Counted from the stretch's first letter, positions 43,602 to 53,263 are shown. The stretch: 64,000 nt of DNA from JBARDN01 sp050736695 (GCA_050736695.1 JBOHWH010000030.1:12887-76886); one strand, 5' to 3'. Notes: a model not told the origin generated them from the sequence alone. A program made the numbers and translations.

Positions 43602-44360
43602 CTAGCCGCGCAGCATCAGGCCGCCATCGGCGCGAATTCCCGCGCCGGTCACATAACCAGCGTCGTCAGAGGCGAGAAACAAGATCACTCGGGCCATATC
43701 CTCGGGCTGGCCCAGCCGGCGCAGCGCGGTTTTCTTTTCCCACACCCGGCGAATTTCCTCGCGATCGAAGTTCGCGCGCGTCATCCCGGTGTAGATCGGC
43801 CCGGGCATGATGTAGTTGCAGCGGATGCCGTGTTTGCCGTACTCGAGCGCGACCGTGCGCGTGAGCCCCGCCACCCCGGCCTTCGACGAGCAATACGCCG
43901 CAAGGCCGTAGTCGGTAACTTCCGCCATCACCGAGGCGACGTTGACGATCGAGCCGCCGCCGGCCTTGATGAGCTCGGGAATCGCGCGCTTGATCAGCAT
44001 GAACTGGCCGCGCACGTTCACGTTATGCACGCGGTCCCATTCCGCGAGCGGCAATTCACTGACGATCGCGTTGGTGCCGGTGCCCGCGTTGTTGACGACG
44101 GTGGTAAGCTTGCCGAATCGCTCGAGCGCGAGGCTGACCAATTGCGCCGCGGTGTCCTCGTGGCTCACGTCGGCGGCCAGTGCGGCGCTCTTTGCGCCGG
44201 CCGCTTGGAGCATCCGCTGAGTTTCGGCGGTCGCGTCGGCCGAGAGGTCGCTGTGAATCACGCGCGCACCCTCGCTCGCCAGGAGCATCGCGGTGGCGCG
44301 CCCGATTCCCGAGCCCGCGCCGGTTACGATTGCAACTTTGCCCGCCATTCTGTCAGCCAT
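43602..44360 (-). CDS. short-chain dehydrogenase/reductase
   Basis: 252 residues from ATG 44360 (GGAGAAACCTC upstream); the longer frame to 44492 runs into the tRNA-Met gene and is not real. Classical SDR: VTGAGSGIGRATAMLL cofactor loop, VVNNAGTGTN, catalytic VNVASVMAE, AAYCSSKAGVAGL (YxxxK as Tyr-Cys-Ser-Ser-Lys), and the ending VTGAGIRADGGLMLRG. The FabG-like pattern suggests a 3-hydroxy(acyl) dehydrogenase or a similar activity; the substrate is unknown. Confidence 0.9.
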   Translation of the reverse strand: MADRMAGKVAIVTGAGSGIGRATAMLLASEGARVIHSDLSADATAETQRMLQAAGAKSAALAADVSHEDTAAQLVSLALERFGKLTTVVNNAGTGTNAIVSELPLAEWDRVHNVNVRGQFMLIKRAIPELIKAGGGSIVNVASVMAEVTDYGLAAYCSSKAGVAGLTRTVALEYGKHGIRCNYIMPGPIYTGMTRANFDREEIRRVWEKKTALRRLGQPEDMARVILFLASDDAGYVTGAGIRADGGLMLRG

Positions 44361-44441
44361 GAGGTTTCTCCAATAAAAATAATCGTTCGATGGTTTGCGC
44401 TCAGCTCGACACCTCGACGCGGCGCTTCTGATCGAATGGGT

Positions 44442-44518
44442 TGGTGGCGGCGGCAGGAGTCGAACCTGCGACACTGCGGATATGAGCCGCATGCTCTAAC
44501 CAACTGAGCTACGCCGCC
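44442..44518 (-). tRNA. tRNA-Met (elongator type, anticodon CAT)
   Basis: Read on the minus strand: acceptor GGCGGCG/CGCCGCC, D arm TAGCTCAGTTGGTTAGAGC, anticodon stem TGCGG/CCGCA around CTCATAT (anticodon CAT), T arm GCAGG TTCGACT CCTGC, encoded CCA. The fully paired first base pair (G1-C72) marks an elongator, not an initiator. The overall form matches elongator Met; a tRNA-Ile(CAT) is not excluded. Confidence 0.92.
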
Positions 44519-44566
44519 ACCGTGAATTGCCCACAATAGCGGTCCTCGAAATTTCGCGAAAGACTC

Positions 44567-45283
44567 TCAGCGGAGCTGAATCGACCGCGATTTGACCGAC
44601 TTGCTCCCGCGCGAAACCTGGTAGAGCACGCCCTCGTTGAATTCGACGCAGGTCAGCTTTCCTCCGTAGACCAGCCCGGTATCGATACCGAGCTTGTACG
44701 GCAGATCGATCATCACACCGCGCATGGGAGTATGCCCGAACACCACGGTCGCATCGATCTTGTGCGGATTAAAAATAAATTCCTGGCGGATCCAGAGCAT
44801 GTCCTCGGTCTGCTGCTCTTCGAGCTGGCGCGTGGGCATGATGCCGGCATGGACGAACAGATATGGCGGACGCAGGTAACTCACCGACAGATGATTATAG
44901 AATTCGAGATGCGCGAGCGGAATGTGATGCACCGCTTCGGCGAGATCGTCTTCACGCACGCCATAGCTCTCGAGAGTCGCGACGCCGCCGTTGAACAAAA
45001 ACGACTCGCCGTAATTCCCGGGCATCCCGAGGTACGAGAGCATCATGTCCTCATGATTGCCCTTCAGGAAGACGCCCTCGGCGCCGGTCTTTTCCACCCG
45101 CATCGCGAGCTCTATAACGTCGCGTGCCGAAGGACCGCGATCGACGTAATCGCCGACGAACACCACCGTGTCGCCGGCCACCGGCGCAATCGCTTTCAGA
45201 ATCGCGCTGAGCTCATCGGGGCATCCGTGGATATCGCCGATCGCGAACAGGCGGCCCTCGAGTTTTTGCTTGCGACCTGACAT
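44567..45283 (-). CDS. calcineurin-like metallophosphoesterase (PrpA/ApaH-like)
   Basis: 238 residues from ATG 45283; the longer frame would overlap meaB. Phosphoesterase motifs: AIGDIHGCPDEL (GDxHG), VFVGDYVDRGP (GDxVDRG), LKGNHEDMML (GNHE), FVHAGIMPT and FGHTPMRG. Such enzymes hydrolyse phosphoproteins or diadenosine polyphosphates; which one cannot be said. It follows meaB on the same strand by 10 bp. Confidence 0.88.
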   Translation of the reverse strand: MSGRKQKLEGRLFAIGDIHGCPDELSAILKAIAPVAGDTVVFVGDYVDRGPSARDVIELAMRVEKTGAEGVFLKGNHEDMMLSYLGMPGNYGESFLFNGGVATLESYGVREDDLAEAVHHIPLAHLEFYNHLSVSYLRPPYLFVHAGIMPTRQLEEQQTEDMLWIRQEFIFNPHKIDATVVFGHTPMRGVMIDLPYKLGIDTGLVYGGKLTCVEFNEGVLYQVSRGSKSVKSRSIQLR

Positions 45284-45293
45284 CGGCGATTGC

Positions 45294-46343
45294 CTAGCGC
45301 TTTTCCTGGGCCTTTTCCTGACCGCCGGGGGAGAGCAGCCGAGCGATCGCGTTGCGATCTTCAATCATGCGCCGCGCCGCGCTGTAGGGATTCACGCGTC
45401 CGGATTCGACCTCTTCCACGACCTCGGATGCGTGCCCGGTTTGCACCGAATGGATCGCGCGATCTTCCAGTTCCGTCGCGAGGATCTCCATGAACTCGCG
45501 GCGGCGCCGCTCGGCAAGCTGTGCTTCATCGCGATGCGCCAGCACATACTCGCGATGCTTCCCAAGCGCGCCCACGAGCGCATCGACGCCCTGATCGGCC
45601 GCGGCCTGTGTCATGATCACGGGGGGACGCCATCCCTCGTTCGGCGGCCGCAGATGCACGTTCAGCTCCAGCTCCGCCTTGATTCGGTCGGCGCCCTCGC
45701 GGTCGGATTTATTTACCACGAACACGTCGGCGATTTCGTTCAGTCCCGCCTTCATCACCTGCACCGAATCGCCGCCTTCGGGCACGGTGACCACCACGGT
45801 GGTGTCGGCCAGATCCATGATTCCAAGTTCGGTCTGACCGACGCCGACCGTTTCGATAATGATCACGTCGTGTCCGAACGCGTCGAGCAGCTTTACGATT
45901 TCGCGCGCCGCGCGTGAGAGCCCGCCGTGACTTCCGCGCGAAGAGAGGCTGCGAATGTGCACACCCGGATCTTTGTAGTGATCGGTCATGCGCACGCGAT
46001 CGCCCAGCACCGCGCCGCCCGAAAACGGGCTCGAGGGATCGATCGCGAGCACGGCGACTTCCTTGCCGAGCGCGCGATACTTCGTAATCAGGCGGTTGAC
46101 CAGCGTCGATTTTCCTGCGCCCGGCGGTCCGGTTATTCCGATTACGTGCGCGCGCCCGACTTGAGCATAGATGCGCTCGATAATCGCGCTCGCCTCGGGC
46201 ATCCTATTCTCCACCCGCGTCATCAGGCGATACAGCGCGAGTTCGTCGTGAGCGGCGAAGCGGCGCAGATATTCTTCGAGGTCGAATTTTCCGCCAGTGG
46301 CTGCGCCATTAGCGCGGGACTGATCATGAGGTTCAGCAGGCAT
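45294..46343 (-). CDS. meaB: methylmalonyl-CoA mutase-associated GTPase MeaB
   Basis: 349 residues from ATG 46343. Walker A GITGPPGAGKSTLVNRL; further marks VAVLAIDPSSPFSGGAVLGD, the phospho-loop HIRSLSSRGSHGGLS and IIIETVGVGQTELGI (G3), and VVNKSDREGAD (G4, NKxD). MeaB protects and reloads the B12-dependent acyl-CoA mutase. The mutase itself is not in the window; its presence elsewhere would fit the acyl-CoA genes here. Confidence 0.94.
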   Translation of the reverse strand: MPAEPHDQSRANGAATGGKFDLEEYLRRFAAHDELALYRLMTRVENRMPEASAIIERIYAQVGRAHVIGITGPPGAGKSTLVNRLITKYRALGKEVAVLAIDPSSPFSGGAVLGDRVRMTDHYKDPGVHIRSLSSRGSHGGLSRAAREIVKLLDAFGHDVIIIETVGVGQTELGIMDLADTTVVVTVPEGGDSVQVMKAGLNEIADVFVVNKSDREGADRIKAELELNVHLRPPNEGWRPPVIMTQAAADQGVDALVGALGKHREYVLAHRDEAQLAERRRREFMEILATELEDRAIHSVQTGHASEVVEEVESGRVNPYSAARRMIEDRNAIARLLSPGGQEKAQEKR

Positions 46344-46520
46344 GGTGGTCCGTCCAAGGATCATAGCTGCACGCGTCGAATCCACGCAACTTACCGTTCT
46401 GCGCGTGCACTCGCGCTGCCTCTGTGAGACCCGCGTTGTTTTCCCTGCGGCCCAGACCTATTGTGGTCGTTGTATGCTTGGTTCAGATGACGATGACGCG
46501 CCGGCCGGAATAAAGCCGCG

Positions 46521-46931
46521 ATGAAGCTGCACGATCTCTATAGCGACTGGCGCGTGGTGACCGGAATCGCGCTGGCGTGCCTAGGCGCCGGCAACTGGAT
46601 TATCGGGCTCAACCGCACGCAGCAATACAGCCAGATCATCGCGCGCGCCCCCAACGCGGCCGCGGGCTCCGATTATCGCAGCTTCGACGAGCTCGACGCC
46701 TCGGCCGGCGTCGCCGTCCTTGAGCCGCTGACCGCCCGCGAGCGCGCGGTCTCCTACGCCACGGCGAGGATGGATTTCTATCACGTGACGTTCCTGACCG
46801 GTCAGATGCTGGTGCTGGTGGCGCTGCTGGTGGCGTTTTGGGGCGTGATCGCCGTGATCCAGAACGACGCGCGCAGCGCGATGGGCAGCGCGGGTCCTCC
46901 CACTCCGGGCACGATGCGCTCGCTGCGTTGA
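46521..46931 (+). CDS. small membrane protein of unknown function
   Basis: 136 residues from ATG 46521. Hydrophobic segments at about 13-29 (VTGIALACLGAGNWIIG) and 92-112 (GQMLVLVALLVAFWGVIAVI). The loop between them (about 30-90) is soluble and presumably extracytoplasmic. No family is recognised. It lies 42 bp before ispE on the same strand. Confidence 0.5.
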   Translation: MKLHDLYSDWRVVTGIALACLGAGNWIIGLNRTQQYSQIIARAPNAAAGSDYRSFDELDASAGVAVLEPLTARERAVSYATARMDFYHVTFLTGQMLVLVALLVAFWGVIAVIQNDARSAMGSAGPPTPGTMRSLR

Positions 46932-46973
46932 GCGCGTGCCATTGCCCAAGAATCGCTGAGGGTTGAAGCGCCG

Positions 46974-47846
46974 ATGGTGAAAATGCTCGCCGAGTGCGCG
47001 CCCGCGAAAATCAACCTGTGTCTTCGCGTGACTGGGCGCCGAGCCGATGGCTATCACGAGCTTGATTCAATCTTCCTTCCGATCGATTGGTGCGATTTGG
47101 TTCGGATCGAAATTCGCTCCGCCTCCGAGCCGCGCATCGATCTGCGCTGCAACCGTCCTGAACTGAGCGATCCGGCGACCAATCTAGCCGCGCGCGCAGC
47201 ATCCGCCTTTGCGCGCGAGTACGGCCTCGTCGCGCACATCATGATCGACCTGGAAAAGAATCTGCCCGCCGGCGCGGGACTGGGCGGCGGTTCGAGCGAC
47301 GCGGGCGCGGTGCTCCGGATGACGGCCGCGATGAGCGGAGTTGCAATTGACTCGCGCCTTGTGCGGGTCGCGGCGTCGCTCGGCGCCGACGTGCCGTTCT
47401 TTCTCGATCCTTGTCCGGCGCGTGTGCGCGGTGTCGGCGAGCTGATCGAACCGCTGCCGGCGATGCCAAAGCTCTTCCTGGTCCTGGCGGTTCCCGCAAT
47501 CGAAGTGCCGACGGCGAAAATCTTTCGCGCGCTCGCGCGCGGCAATTGGAGTGGAGAAATTCCGGCTGCCGACCTAGCGGCGATTCTGAAGGGTCAAGTC
47601 GCGCGCGGCGCGATGGTAAACGACCTCGCCGCACCGGCGATCGCGATGTATCCGGGAATCGCGGAGCTCAAAGCGCTCGTAGAAAAGCACGGAGCGATCG
47701 CCGCCGCGATGTCCGGCAGCGGCGGCTCAGTCTTCGGGATCTTTCCCGATCGTGCGGCGGCAGAGGATGCGGCGCGGGCGATCGCGATCGAGGCTCCCGA
47801 CGCGCGTGTCGTCGCATGCGAGACGCTCGCCGCGATGGCGCGCTAA
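46974..47846 (+). CDS. ispE: 4-diphosphocytidyl-2-C-methyl-D-erythritol kinase
   Basis: 290 residues, GHMP kinase. The opening ECAPAKINLCLRVTGRRADG and YHELDSIFLPIDWCD is the IspE substrate region; the phosphate loop is LPAGAGLGGGSSDAGA; the C-terminal motif is AAMSGSGGSVFGIF. It phosphorylates CDP-ME in the MEP isoprenoid pathway. The organism thus uses the MEP route for isoprenoids (and possibly hopanoids). prs, its usual neighbour in many genomes, lies 7 kb away. Confidence 0.94.
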   Translation: MVKMLAECAPAKINLCLRVTGRRADGYHELDSIFLPIDWCDLVRIEIRSASEPRIDLRCNRPELSDPATNLAARAASAFAREYGLVAHIMIDLEKNLPAGAGLGGGSSDAGAVLRMTAAMSGVAIDSRLVRVAASLGADVPFFLDPCPARVRGVGELIEPLPAMPKLFLVLAVPAIEVPTAKIFRALARGNWSGEIPAADLAAILKGQVARGAMVNDLAAPAIAMYPGIAELKALVEKHGAIAAAMSGSGGSVFGIFPDRAAAEDAARAIAIEAPDARVVACETLAAMAR

Positions 47847-47849
47847 TCG

Positions 47850-49895
47850 TTACCCGGCAGCGGCGCGCAATTTAGATTGACCGCGCGGCGGAGTGGCAGC
47901 GGCATCTTGGGTCAGTCGGAAGCATCGGAAGAATGTTCGGAAGTCGTCGGCGGCGCCGCGAAAGCGCAGCAGGTTTTCTTTTACCGCGCGCTCGGCGCTC
48001 AGCTCGCCGCGGCTCACAAGAGTCCAGCTCTCGGTCCCGCAATAGATGGTCAGGTCGGGCTCGCGCAAATCGCCCTGGCTGCTAAGGCATCGCCCTTCCC
48101 GGACCTCGACGTAGTAGCTGCCCGGCTCAGCGCCTGAAACAACGAACTGGACCGCCAAGCTGATTTCGGTCGCGCGTTTGCGATCGAACAGAAACGGCAG
48201 GCCAAGGATGAACGTCTCCGCCGAGCCCGTGCCGAGCCCGATTCGGCGGATGTAAAGGGCAGGATATACCTTGCTGAGCGGGGCGAGCACACCTAACAGA
48301 GTGATTGCCGACAATATTGCCAACTCGTGAGTGTCGGCCGGCGTGCGATACGCTACTGCCGCAAGAATCGCGAAGGCCGCCGCCCACGCCGCCGCCAGAT
48401 GCCTGCTGATACGTGCGAACGATGGACTCTTCTGCATCCACGCCGGGTACGCGCGGCGCATCCAGTAGCCGGTGAACGGTTCGGCGCCGAATAGCTGCGG
48501 CGCAATCGCGACGGTAGCGCACGACGCAAACATCCACGCGGGCGCATATGCGACGAACAAGCCGATGACGCCGCCCAGGTACGCGACTTGTCCGGCGAAG
48601 AAAAAAATCACGATCGCCAGATCGAAAGTCTTGGTTTCTTCGGCCGCGCTGGCGGCGAGCAGGTAGATAAGATCTACCACTTCTCCGATTAGGAGCGAGG
48701 TTGCATCTCCGGCTTGAAATCCGATCATCGCGGCGGCGAATGCGGCGATCGGCAGAATACTTCCGAGGTAAGAGAAAAATGCATTCCAGATGATGCCGCG
48801 ATTTGGGCGCGCGGAATCGTTGCGGCCCGTAAGCGCCAGCGAGATTTCCGCGATGGTGCCGCCGCCCGCAAAGCTATGCAGATGAAACTCGGCATGCTCG
48901 CCATAAAATGCGTGCAGCCGATCGCGCAGATTCGCCAGCCCCACGCCGTCGGATTTTCGCTCGCGCGCGCGCTCGGGCTGGAAGCCGACGCCATTGTCCT
49001 CGACGCGGATATGCAGCAGGTCACCGTCGCGCCACGCCGCGATCGAGATTGTGCCGGCGCAGGTTCCATTGAGCAGTCCATGCGCCACGGCGTTTTCCAC
49101 CAAAGGCTGGATGAGCAGCGGGGGCACGTGGATTTCGCGCACGTCGGACGCGATCTCGGTGTGTACGCTAATCCGATCTCCGGAACGCGCGCGCTCGAGC
49201 TCGAGGTACGAGGCTACCGCCGCCAACTCGTCGCTAAGCGGCGCCATCTTGGCCCGGCTGCGGCCCATCGAGTAGCGCAGCACGCCAGCCAGTTGCAGGA
49301 TCAGTTTTTCCGCGCGCGCGGGCTGGACGGCGGCCGCCTCTGCGATGACGTTGAGCGAGTTGAACAAAAAATGATGATTGAGCTGGCTGCGCAGCGCGTC
49401 GAGTTGTGCGGTCAACGCGAGCTCGCGCAAACGGCGCTGTTCCTGGCTGGCGCTGTCGAGCGCAAGGCCGCCAAGAATCATGTAGAGCGTTGCGCCCACA
49501 ATCACGACCAGGTTGGCGACCGCGGGCGAAAGCGCATAAGCCGCTGCGATCACTTGCGGAACATGCGCAAAGCGCGTCCAGAGATGAAATGAGATGAGCA
49601 TCCCGTTGCCGAACAGCACCACGCCGAGCATCACCTGCACCAGGATGCGCAGCACCAGGAGACCGCGCAGGCGCGGCACGATCCATCGCCATACCGCGAA
49701 CGTGATCACCGCGAAGATGCCGGCATTCAGCAGGTGAAATTCCGAATAGAGAACCACCATCGGCGACGCGCTGCCGGTCAGCCATTGGCCGAGCAGATCG
49801 AGCGGGACGTTCAACATCCCTGCGACCAGCGCGAAAACGATTTGCGGGTAGAGCAGGCTCCGGTTTGCGCGCCGCGTGGGTGGAATTGCTTTCAT
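47850..49895 (-). CDS. LytS-type histidine kinase with C-terminal SCP2-like domain
   Basis: 681 residues. Four helices (about 10-140) lead to a His_kinase domain with LNHHFLFNSLNVIAEAAAV (phosphoacceptor His about 175) and an ATPase domain (PLVENAVAHGLLNG and GVGLANLRDRLH). After that the protein continues for 320 residues. Several more helices (about 370-550) come first. The last 100 residues look like an SCP2 sterol-carrier fold: EISLAVQFVVSGAEPGSYYV, VREGRCLSSQ, DLTIYCGTESWTLVSRGELS, ERAVKENLLRFRGAADD. It shares an operon with the LytTR regulator, which lies 14 bp upstream. This domain order is unusual. Confidence 0.85.
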   Translation of the reverse strand: MKAIPPTRRANRSLLYPQIVFALVAGMLNVPLDLLGQWLTGSASPMVVLYSEFHLLNAGIFAVITFAVWRWIVPRLRGLLVLRILVQVMLGVVLFGNGMLISFHLWTRFAHVPQVIAAAYALSPAVANLVVIVGATLYMILGGLALDSASQEQRRLRELALTAQLDALRSQLNHHFLFNSLNVIAEAAAVQPARAEKLILQLAGVLRYSMGRSRAKMAPLSDELAAVASYLELERARSGDRISVHTEIASDVREIHVPPLLIQPLVENAVAHGLLNGTCAGTISIAAWRDGDLLHIRVEDNGVGFQPERARERKSDGVGLANLRDRLHAFYGEHAEFHLHSFAGGGTIAEISLALTGRNDSARPNRGIIWNAFFSYLGSILPIAAFAAAMIGFQAGDATSLLIGEVVDLIYLLAASAAEETKTFDLAIVIFFFAGQVAYLGGVIGLFVAYAPAWMFASCATVAIAPQLFGAEPFTGYWMRRAYPAWMQKSPSFARISRHLAAAWAAAFAILAAVAYRTPADTHELAILSAITLLGVLAPLSKVYPALYIRRIGLGTGSAETFILGLPFLFDRKRATEISLAVQFVVSGAEPGSYYVEVREGRCLSSQGDLREPDLTIYCGTESWTLVSRGELSAERAVKENLLRFRGAADDFRTFFRCFRLTQDAAATPPRGQSKLRAAAG

Positions 49896-49909
49896 CGCTC
49901 GCGCAGCCC

Positions 49910-50698
49910 TCAGTAATTGAGCATCTCGCCGAGCAGCCTGGCCTGGCGCCGGCTGACCTCGATCTGTTCCAGTGGTTCCAGGGTGGCGAAGCGGACCACA
50001 TAGCGGCCGCCGAACCAGGGATGGATCTCGCTGGCGAGGTCGAGGTTGATCAGCGTCGAGCGATTGGCGCGGAAAAAGCGCCGCGGCTCTAAAATCGCCT
50101 CGAGTTCGCGCAGCGAGCGCCGCACAGGCAATCGGCGCCCGCGAACGCGCGCATACACCGCGTCGCCTTCAGCCACGAAATAGAAAATCTCAGCCGGCTT
50201 GGCGAGCACAATATGCTCCTTGTCGTGCAGCGCGATCCGATGCGCGCCCGGCTCGGCGCCGCCGGTAATCCTGCGCAACAGATCGCTCATCTGCAGCGGA
50301 GGCTCGGCGGCATGGATTCGCGCGCGCACCCGCTCGAGCGCGGTGTCCACGCGCTGTTGCTCGTAGGGCTTCAGCAGGAAGTCGATCGCCTCGACCTCAA
50401 AGGCCTGGATCGCGTACGAATCGTAGGCGGTCGAGAAGATTACGTGCGGCCGGTCGCTTAGGCGCTGCAAAACCTCCAGACCCGAAATATCCGGCAGCTT
50501 GATATCGAGCATCACAAGGCTAGGGCTGGCGCGCTCGATAAGCGCAATCGCTTCGGCGCCGGTTGCCGCTTCGCCGGTGATCTCGACATCGGGATGCGCG
50601 CGCAGGAACCTGGCCAGCCGCGATCGCGCGGGCGCTTCGTCCTCTACGATTAGCGTTCGAATCGGCCGGAGAGCGCCGGGCTGTTGGGTCTCGTGCAT
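49910..50698 (-). CDS. LytTR-family response regulator
   Basis: 262 residues. The receiver domain (about 15-130) has IVEDEAPAR, the phosphorylated Asp in MLDIKLPD, and FSTAYDSYAIQAFEVEAIDF then LLKP. The LytTR DNA-binding domain (about 155-258) has ALHDKEHIVLAKPAEIFYFV, RVRGRRLPVRRSLRELE and FFRANRSTLINL. It is the first gene of the two-gene operon with the histidine kinase. Targets are not known; candidate neighbours are the Rieske oxygenase and DUF1329 genes. Confidence 0.93.
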   Translation of the reverse strand: MHETQQPGALRPIRTLIVEDEAPARSRLARFLRAHPDVEITGEAATGAEAIALIERASPSLVMLDIKLPDISGLEVLQRLSDRPHVIFSTAYDSYAIQAFEVEAIDFLLKPYEQQRVDTALERVRARIHAAEPPLQMSDLLRRITGGAEPGAHRIALHDKEHIVLAKPAEIFYFVAEGDAVYARVRGRRLPVRRSLRELEAILEPRRFFRANRSTLINLDLASEIHPWFGGRYVVRFATLEPLEQIEVSRRQARLLGEMLNY

Positions 50699-50860
50699 CG
50701 CGCTTATCTAAAGCCGACAGTTATCAGCCGTACATCCAATCTGTCCACGCCAATTTGTCGCTTTCAATATGTCCCGGCCGATGATCGCGGGCCATACATT
50801 TCAGCCCAGCGGCTCTATGGCCGACACGGACGGCGCCTGCTGGCGACGAGCGGCGATCCG

Positions 50861-51919
50861 CTACCTCAGGGACTTGTACACCAGTCCCTGGAAGTGCTGG
50901 ATGCCGCGTTCGCGCGACAGCATCAGGCTGCCGTGTTCGATTACTCCGGAGCGCATCCCGCGCTGCACCGATTCGCACAGCACCACGTCTTCGCGGGTCA
51001 CCAGGTCGCTCAGCTCGGCGTAGTTGCGAATCTCTGGCTCGGTCGTGCCTTCGGCGAAAAAATAATCGACCGTCTCGTGAGTATGGCCCGCGTCGATCGG
51101 ATGCGCGCAGATCACCTGCAATGCCATCGGATTGAGCGACGCCGCCAGCATCGCATTCGGCCATAGCGTCGCGTAGGTCACACCGGCGCCGTCCGGTTTG
51201 AAGTAAGGGCCGAAATAAGTTGAGACGAATTCGTTACTGGTATCCGAGCGATATTTGTCGGTGTCGATAAACTCCGAGAATTTCGGATGCGCAATCGGGC
51301 AGTGATAACATTCGTTGAAATTCTCAATCACGATCTTCCAATTCGCCGCGAATTCGTAAACGTCGCGCCGCAGCCACCGCATTTGAGACAAATCAACGCC
51401 CGCCTGCGCGATGGTCCGCGGTAGATTCCCAATCATTGTGCTGAACGGATCCGCGCCGCGATTGGGATTTACAAAAACCAGCGGTCCCAGCGTATCGAGG
51501 CCCAACGGCAGCAGCCCGAGTGACTCTTTCGCGAACGATTCCTGCTCGTCCGCGCGCGGCGCGTTGCGCAGAGAGCCGTCCAGGTTGTAAGTCCATCCGT
51601 GATAGTGGCACTGAAGCGTGCGCCGGTTACCGGAGCATTCGAGAACCACCTCGCTGCCGCGATGGCGGCATACGTTGGCGAATGCGCGCAGCTTCGCGTC
51701 GCCGTCGCGGGTGACGACGATCGGAACGTCACCGATTTGTGCGGTGAAAAAATCTCCCGGCCGCGCAACCTGACCGAGATGCCCGGCATACTGCCATGAA
51801 CGGTTAAAGATGCGCTCGCGCTCTGCCGCGAATATCGCGGGATCCGCATACCAAGGCGCGGGCAGCGTCTGCCCGCGCGCAAGTCCGTCTCCAATCGCGG
51901 AATCGATGTTCAGCGGCAT
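50861..51919 (-). CDS. Rieske-type aromatic ring-hydroxylating oxygenase, alpha subunit
   Basis: 352 residues from ATG 51919, chosen because a perfect GGAGGA lies four to five bases upstream; a longer start at 51946 lacks one. Rieske [2Fe-2S] ligands: NVCRHRG and CHYHGWTY. The mononuclear iron site is in NFNECYHCPIAHP, with the Asp ligand expected near the C terminus. The family hydroxylates aromatics, or demethylates or oxidises compounds such as carnitine or choline. Reductase and ferredoxin partners are not adjacent, so the substrate stays open. Confidence 0.9.
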   Translation of the reverse strand: MPLNIDSAIGDGLARGQTLPAPWYADPAIFAAERERIFNRSWQYAGHLGQVARPGDFFTAQIGDVPIVVTRDGDAKLRAFANVCRHRGSEVVLECSGNRRTLQCHYHGWTYNLDGSLRNAPRADEQESFAKESLGLLPLGLDTLGPLVFVNPNRGADPFSTMIGNLPRTIAQAGVDLSQMRWLRRDVYEFAANWKIVIENFNECYHCPIAHPKFSEFIDTDKYRSDTSNEFVSTYFGPYFKPDGAGVTYATLWPNAMLAASLNPMALQVICAHPIDAGHTHETVDYFFAEGTTEPEIRNYAELSDLVTREDVVLCESVQRGMRSGVIEHGSLMLSRERGIQHFQGLVYKSLR

Positions 51920-52015
51920 GTCTCCTCCGTTCTCGAATTCAAACATCAGACTCACCTGACTGGTTGATGATATATCGCGGAGCAGCCTCAGGTAACCGCG
52001 CCCGCGCGCCTGAAA

Positions 52016-52118
52016 ATGCCGCCGACTGCCGGCAGTTTGGGCCGATCGCCGCTGCCGCTGGACCGATCGGCGGAAATCTGTTGCCGGAGCTGACTGATAG
52101 AACGATCCTGCTTGTGTG
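52016..52118. repeat. upstream segment of DUF1329 copy 1 (homologous to 53165-53263)
   Basis: About 100 bp before the decayed DUF1329 gene match the segment before the intact one: GCCGCCGAC, CCGATCGCCG, a spacer, then GGCGGAAAT and TTGCC are kept in order. The two CCGATCG-like arms can pair (CCGATCGCCG with CGATCGGCGG). A common promoter or operator, or simply the edge of the gene duplication, would explain it. Confidence 0.6.
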
Positions 52119-52182
52119 ACTAATTGTTGACGATGCGGAAGGCGGGGCATTCATGTCCCGTCAATCACTCTGGAGAAAAGCC

Positions 52183-53136
52183 ATGAGATACTTCATAGGG
52201 CTTGCTGCGACTCTGATAGTGTCACTCATCTTTTCGACCGCTGGTTACACCGCGCGGGTAAAGCCAGGCGACCTGATTACTCCTGACAGTGCTTCGGCGG
52301 TAACGGATCTCGTCAGCCCGGGAAATTTCGTGCTGGTCAAGCAGGGGATGTGAATGCAGATTGTGCCGACCGGGCATCTCGCATGGCCGCCTCCATACCA
52401 GGCCGCGACCGAGAAATATGCGGCGCAGGTTCGACTAAATGACAAAGGTGAGCTGGACAACTACGTAGCCGGGCTCCCATTTCCGTTGCTCGACCCGAAC
52501 GATCCGCAGGTCGCGACCAAGGTGATGTGGAATTTCAGCTTTCGGCCGCTTTACACGGATGACGTGGATATTCGCGACGTGGAGATAGAGAGCTTCGCAC
52601 CGAAAATAGAAGATTTCAACTATCGACTGCTCGGCATCAAGCCGATGCTAGCTTGCGTGCATGCCCAAGCCTCGCCGGCGAAAGCATGCAAGTTCGACAA
52701 CAATCGCAGCGTGTGTACCGAGGATTGGGAGATGCGCAATCTATACGTGATTGAGGCGACCGAAAAACCTCAGTCGTGGCATCAAAAAATAGGTACCGAT
52801 GGACTGATTATTCCCAAGCGCATTCTTTATATCGATTCAGAAGGCTGGTTCATTACCGCGTCGGACCAGTACGACAAGCAAGGCAAACTGTGGAAGACGA
52901 TCGTGGCTTTCAATACCTATCGGGATCGCCCGGTACCAGATGCCAAGGTCGCGATCTATCCATTCAAGCGGATGTTCAAGACCGCGCTGGTCGACGAAGA
53001 CATACAAGACGGCTATTCGACGGTGGTTTATACGCCGGGACACGATACCGAAGAGCACGAGTGCTGGTACATCAACATGGGTGTCGTGACTCGTTCATTC
53101 CTTGATCCGCATCGGATGGCGTTTCTGGCGCGCTGA
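52183..53136 (+). pseudogene. DUF1329 gene, decayed copy (in-frame TGA plus internal deletion)
   Basis: Same family as 53302-54633. ATG 52183 has GGAGAAAA upstream and starts a signal peptide (MRYFIGLAATLIVSLIFSTA). At 52351 the codon is TGA where the paralogue has GTG (GM-stop-MQIVPTGHLAWPPPY against GMVMNIVPTGHLAWPPPY). Past the stop the frame is clean to 53136. About 125 residues of the paralogue are missing between YTDDVDIRD and KIEDFNYRLLG. Two separate defects make a functional full-length protein unlikely. The rest is well conserved, so the decay may be recent, or the shortened protein may still be used by restarting at 52354. Confidence 0.75.
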
Positions 53137-53164
53137 CGGGGGCTGGTTGTTGACGGACTGACGG

Positions 53165-53263
53165 AAACGCCGCCGACCGCCAGGTTTTAGCCGATCGCCG
53201 TTGTCATGCGACCAGTCGGCGGAAATTCGTTGCCCCGGTTAACTAATCGAGCGATTCTGATCA
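53165..53263. repeat. upstream segment of DUF1329 copy 2 (homologous to 52016-52118)
   Basis: Second copy of the segment described at 52016. It ends shortly before the intact gene's ribosome site. Similarity falls off after about 53263. Confidence 0.6.

Noticed and set aside
52351..52353. TGA read as selenocysteine in DUF1329 copy 1
   Set aside because: The paralogue has Val here, there is no visible selenocysteine insertion hairpin, and the gene also has a large deletion.
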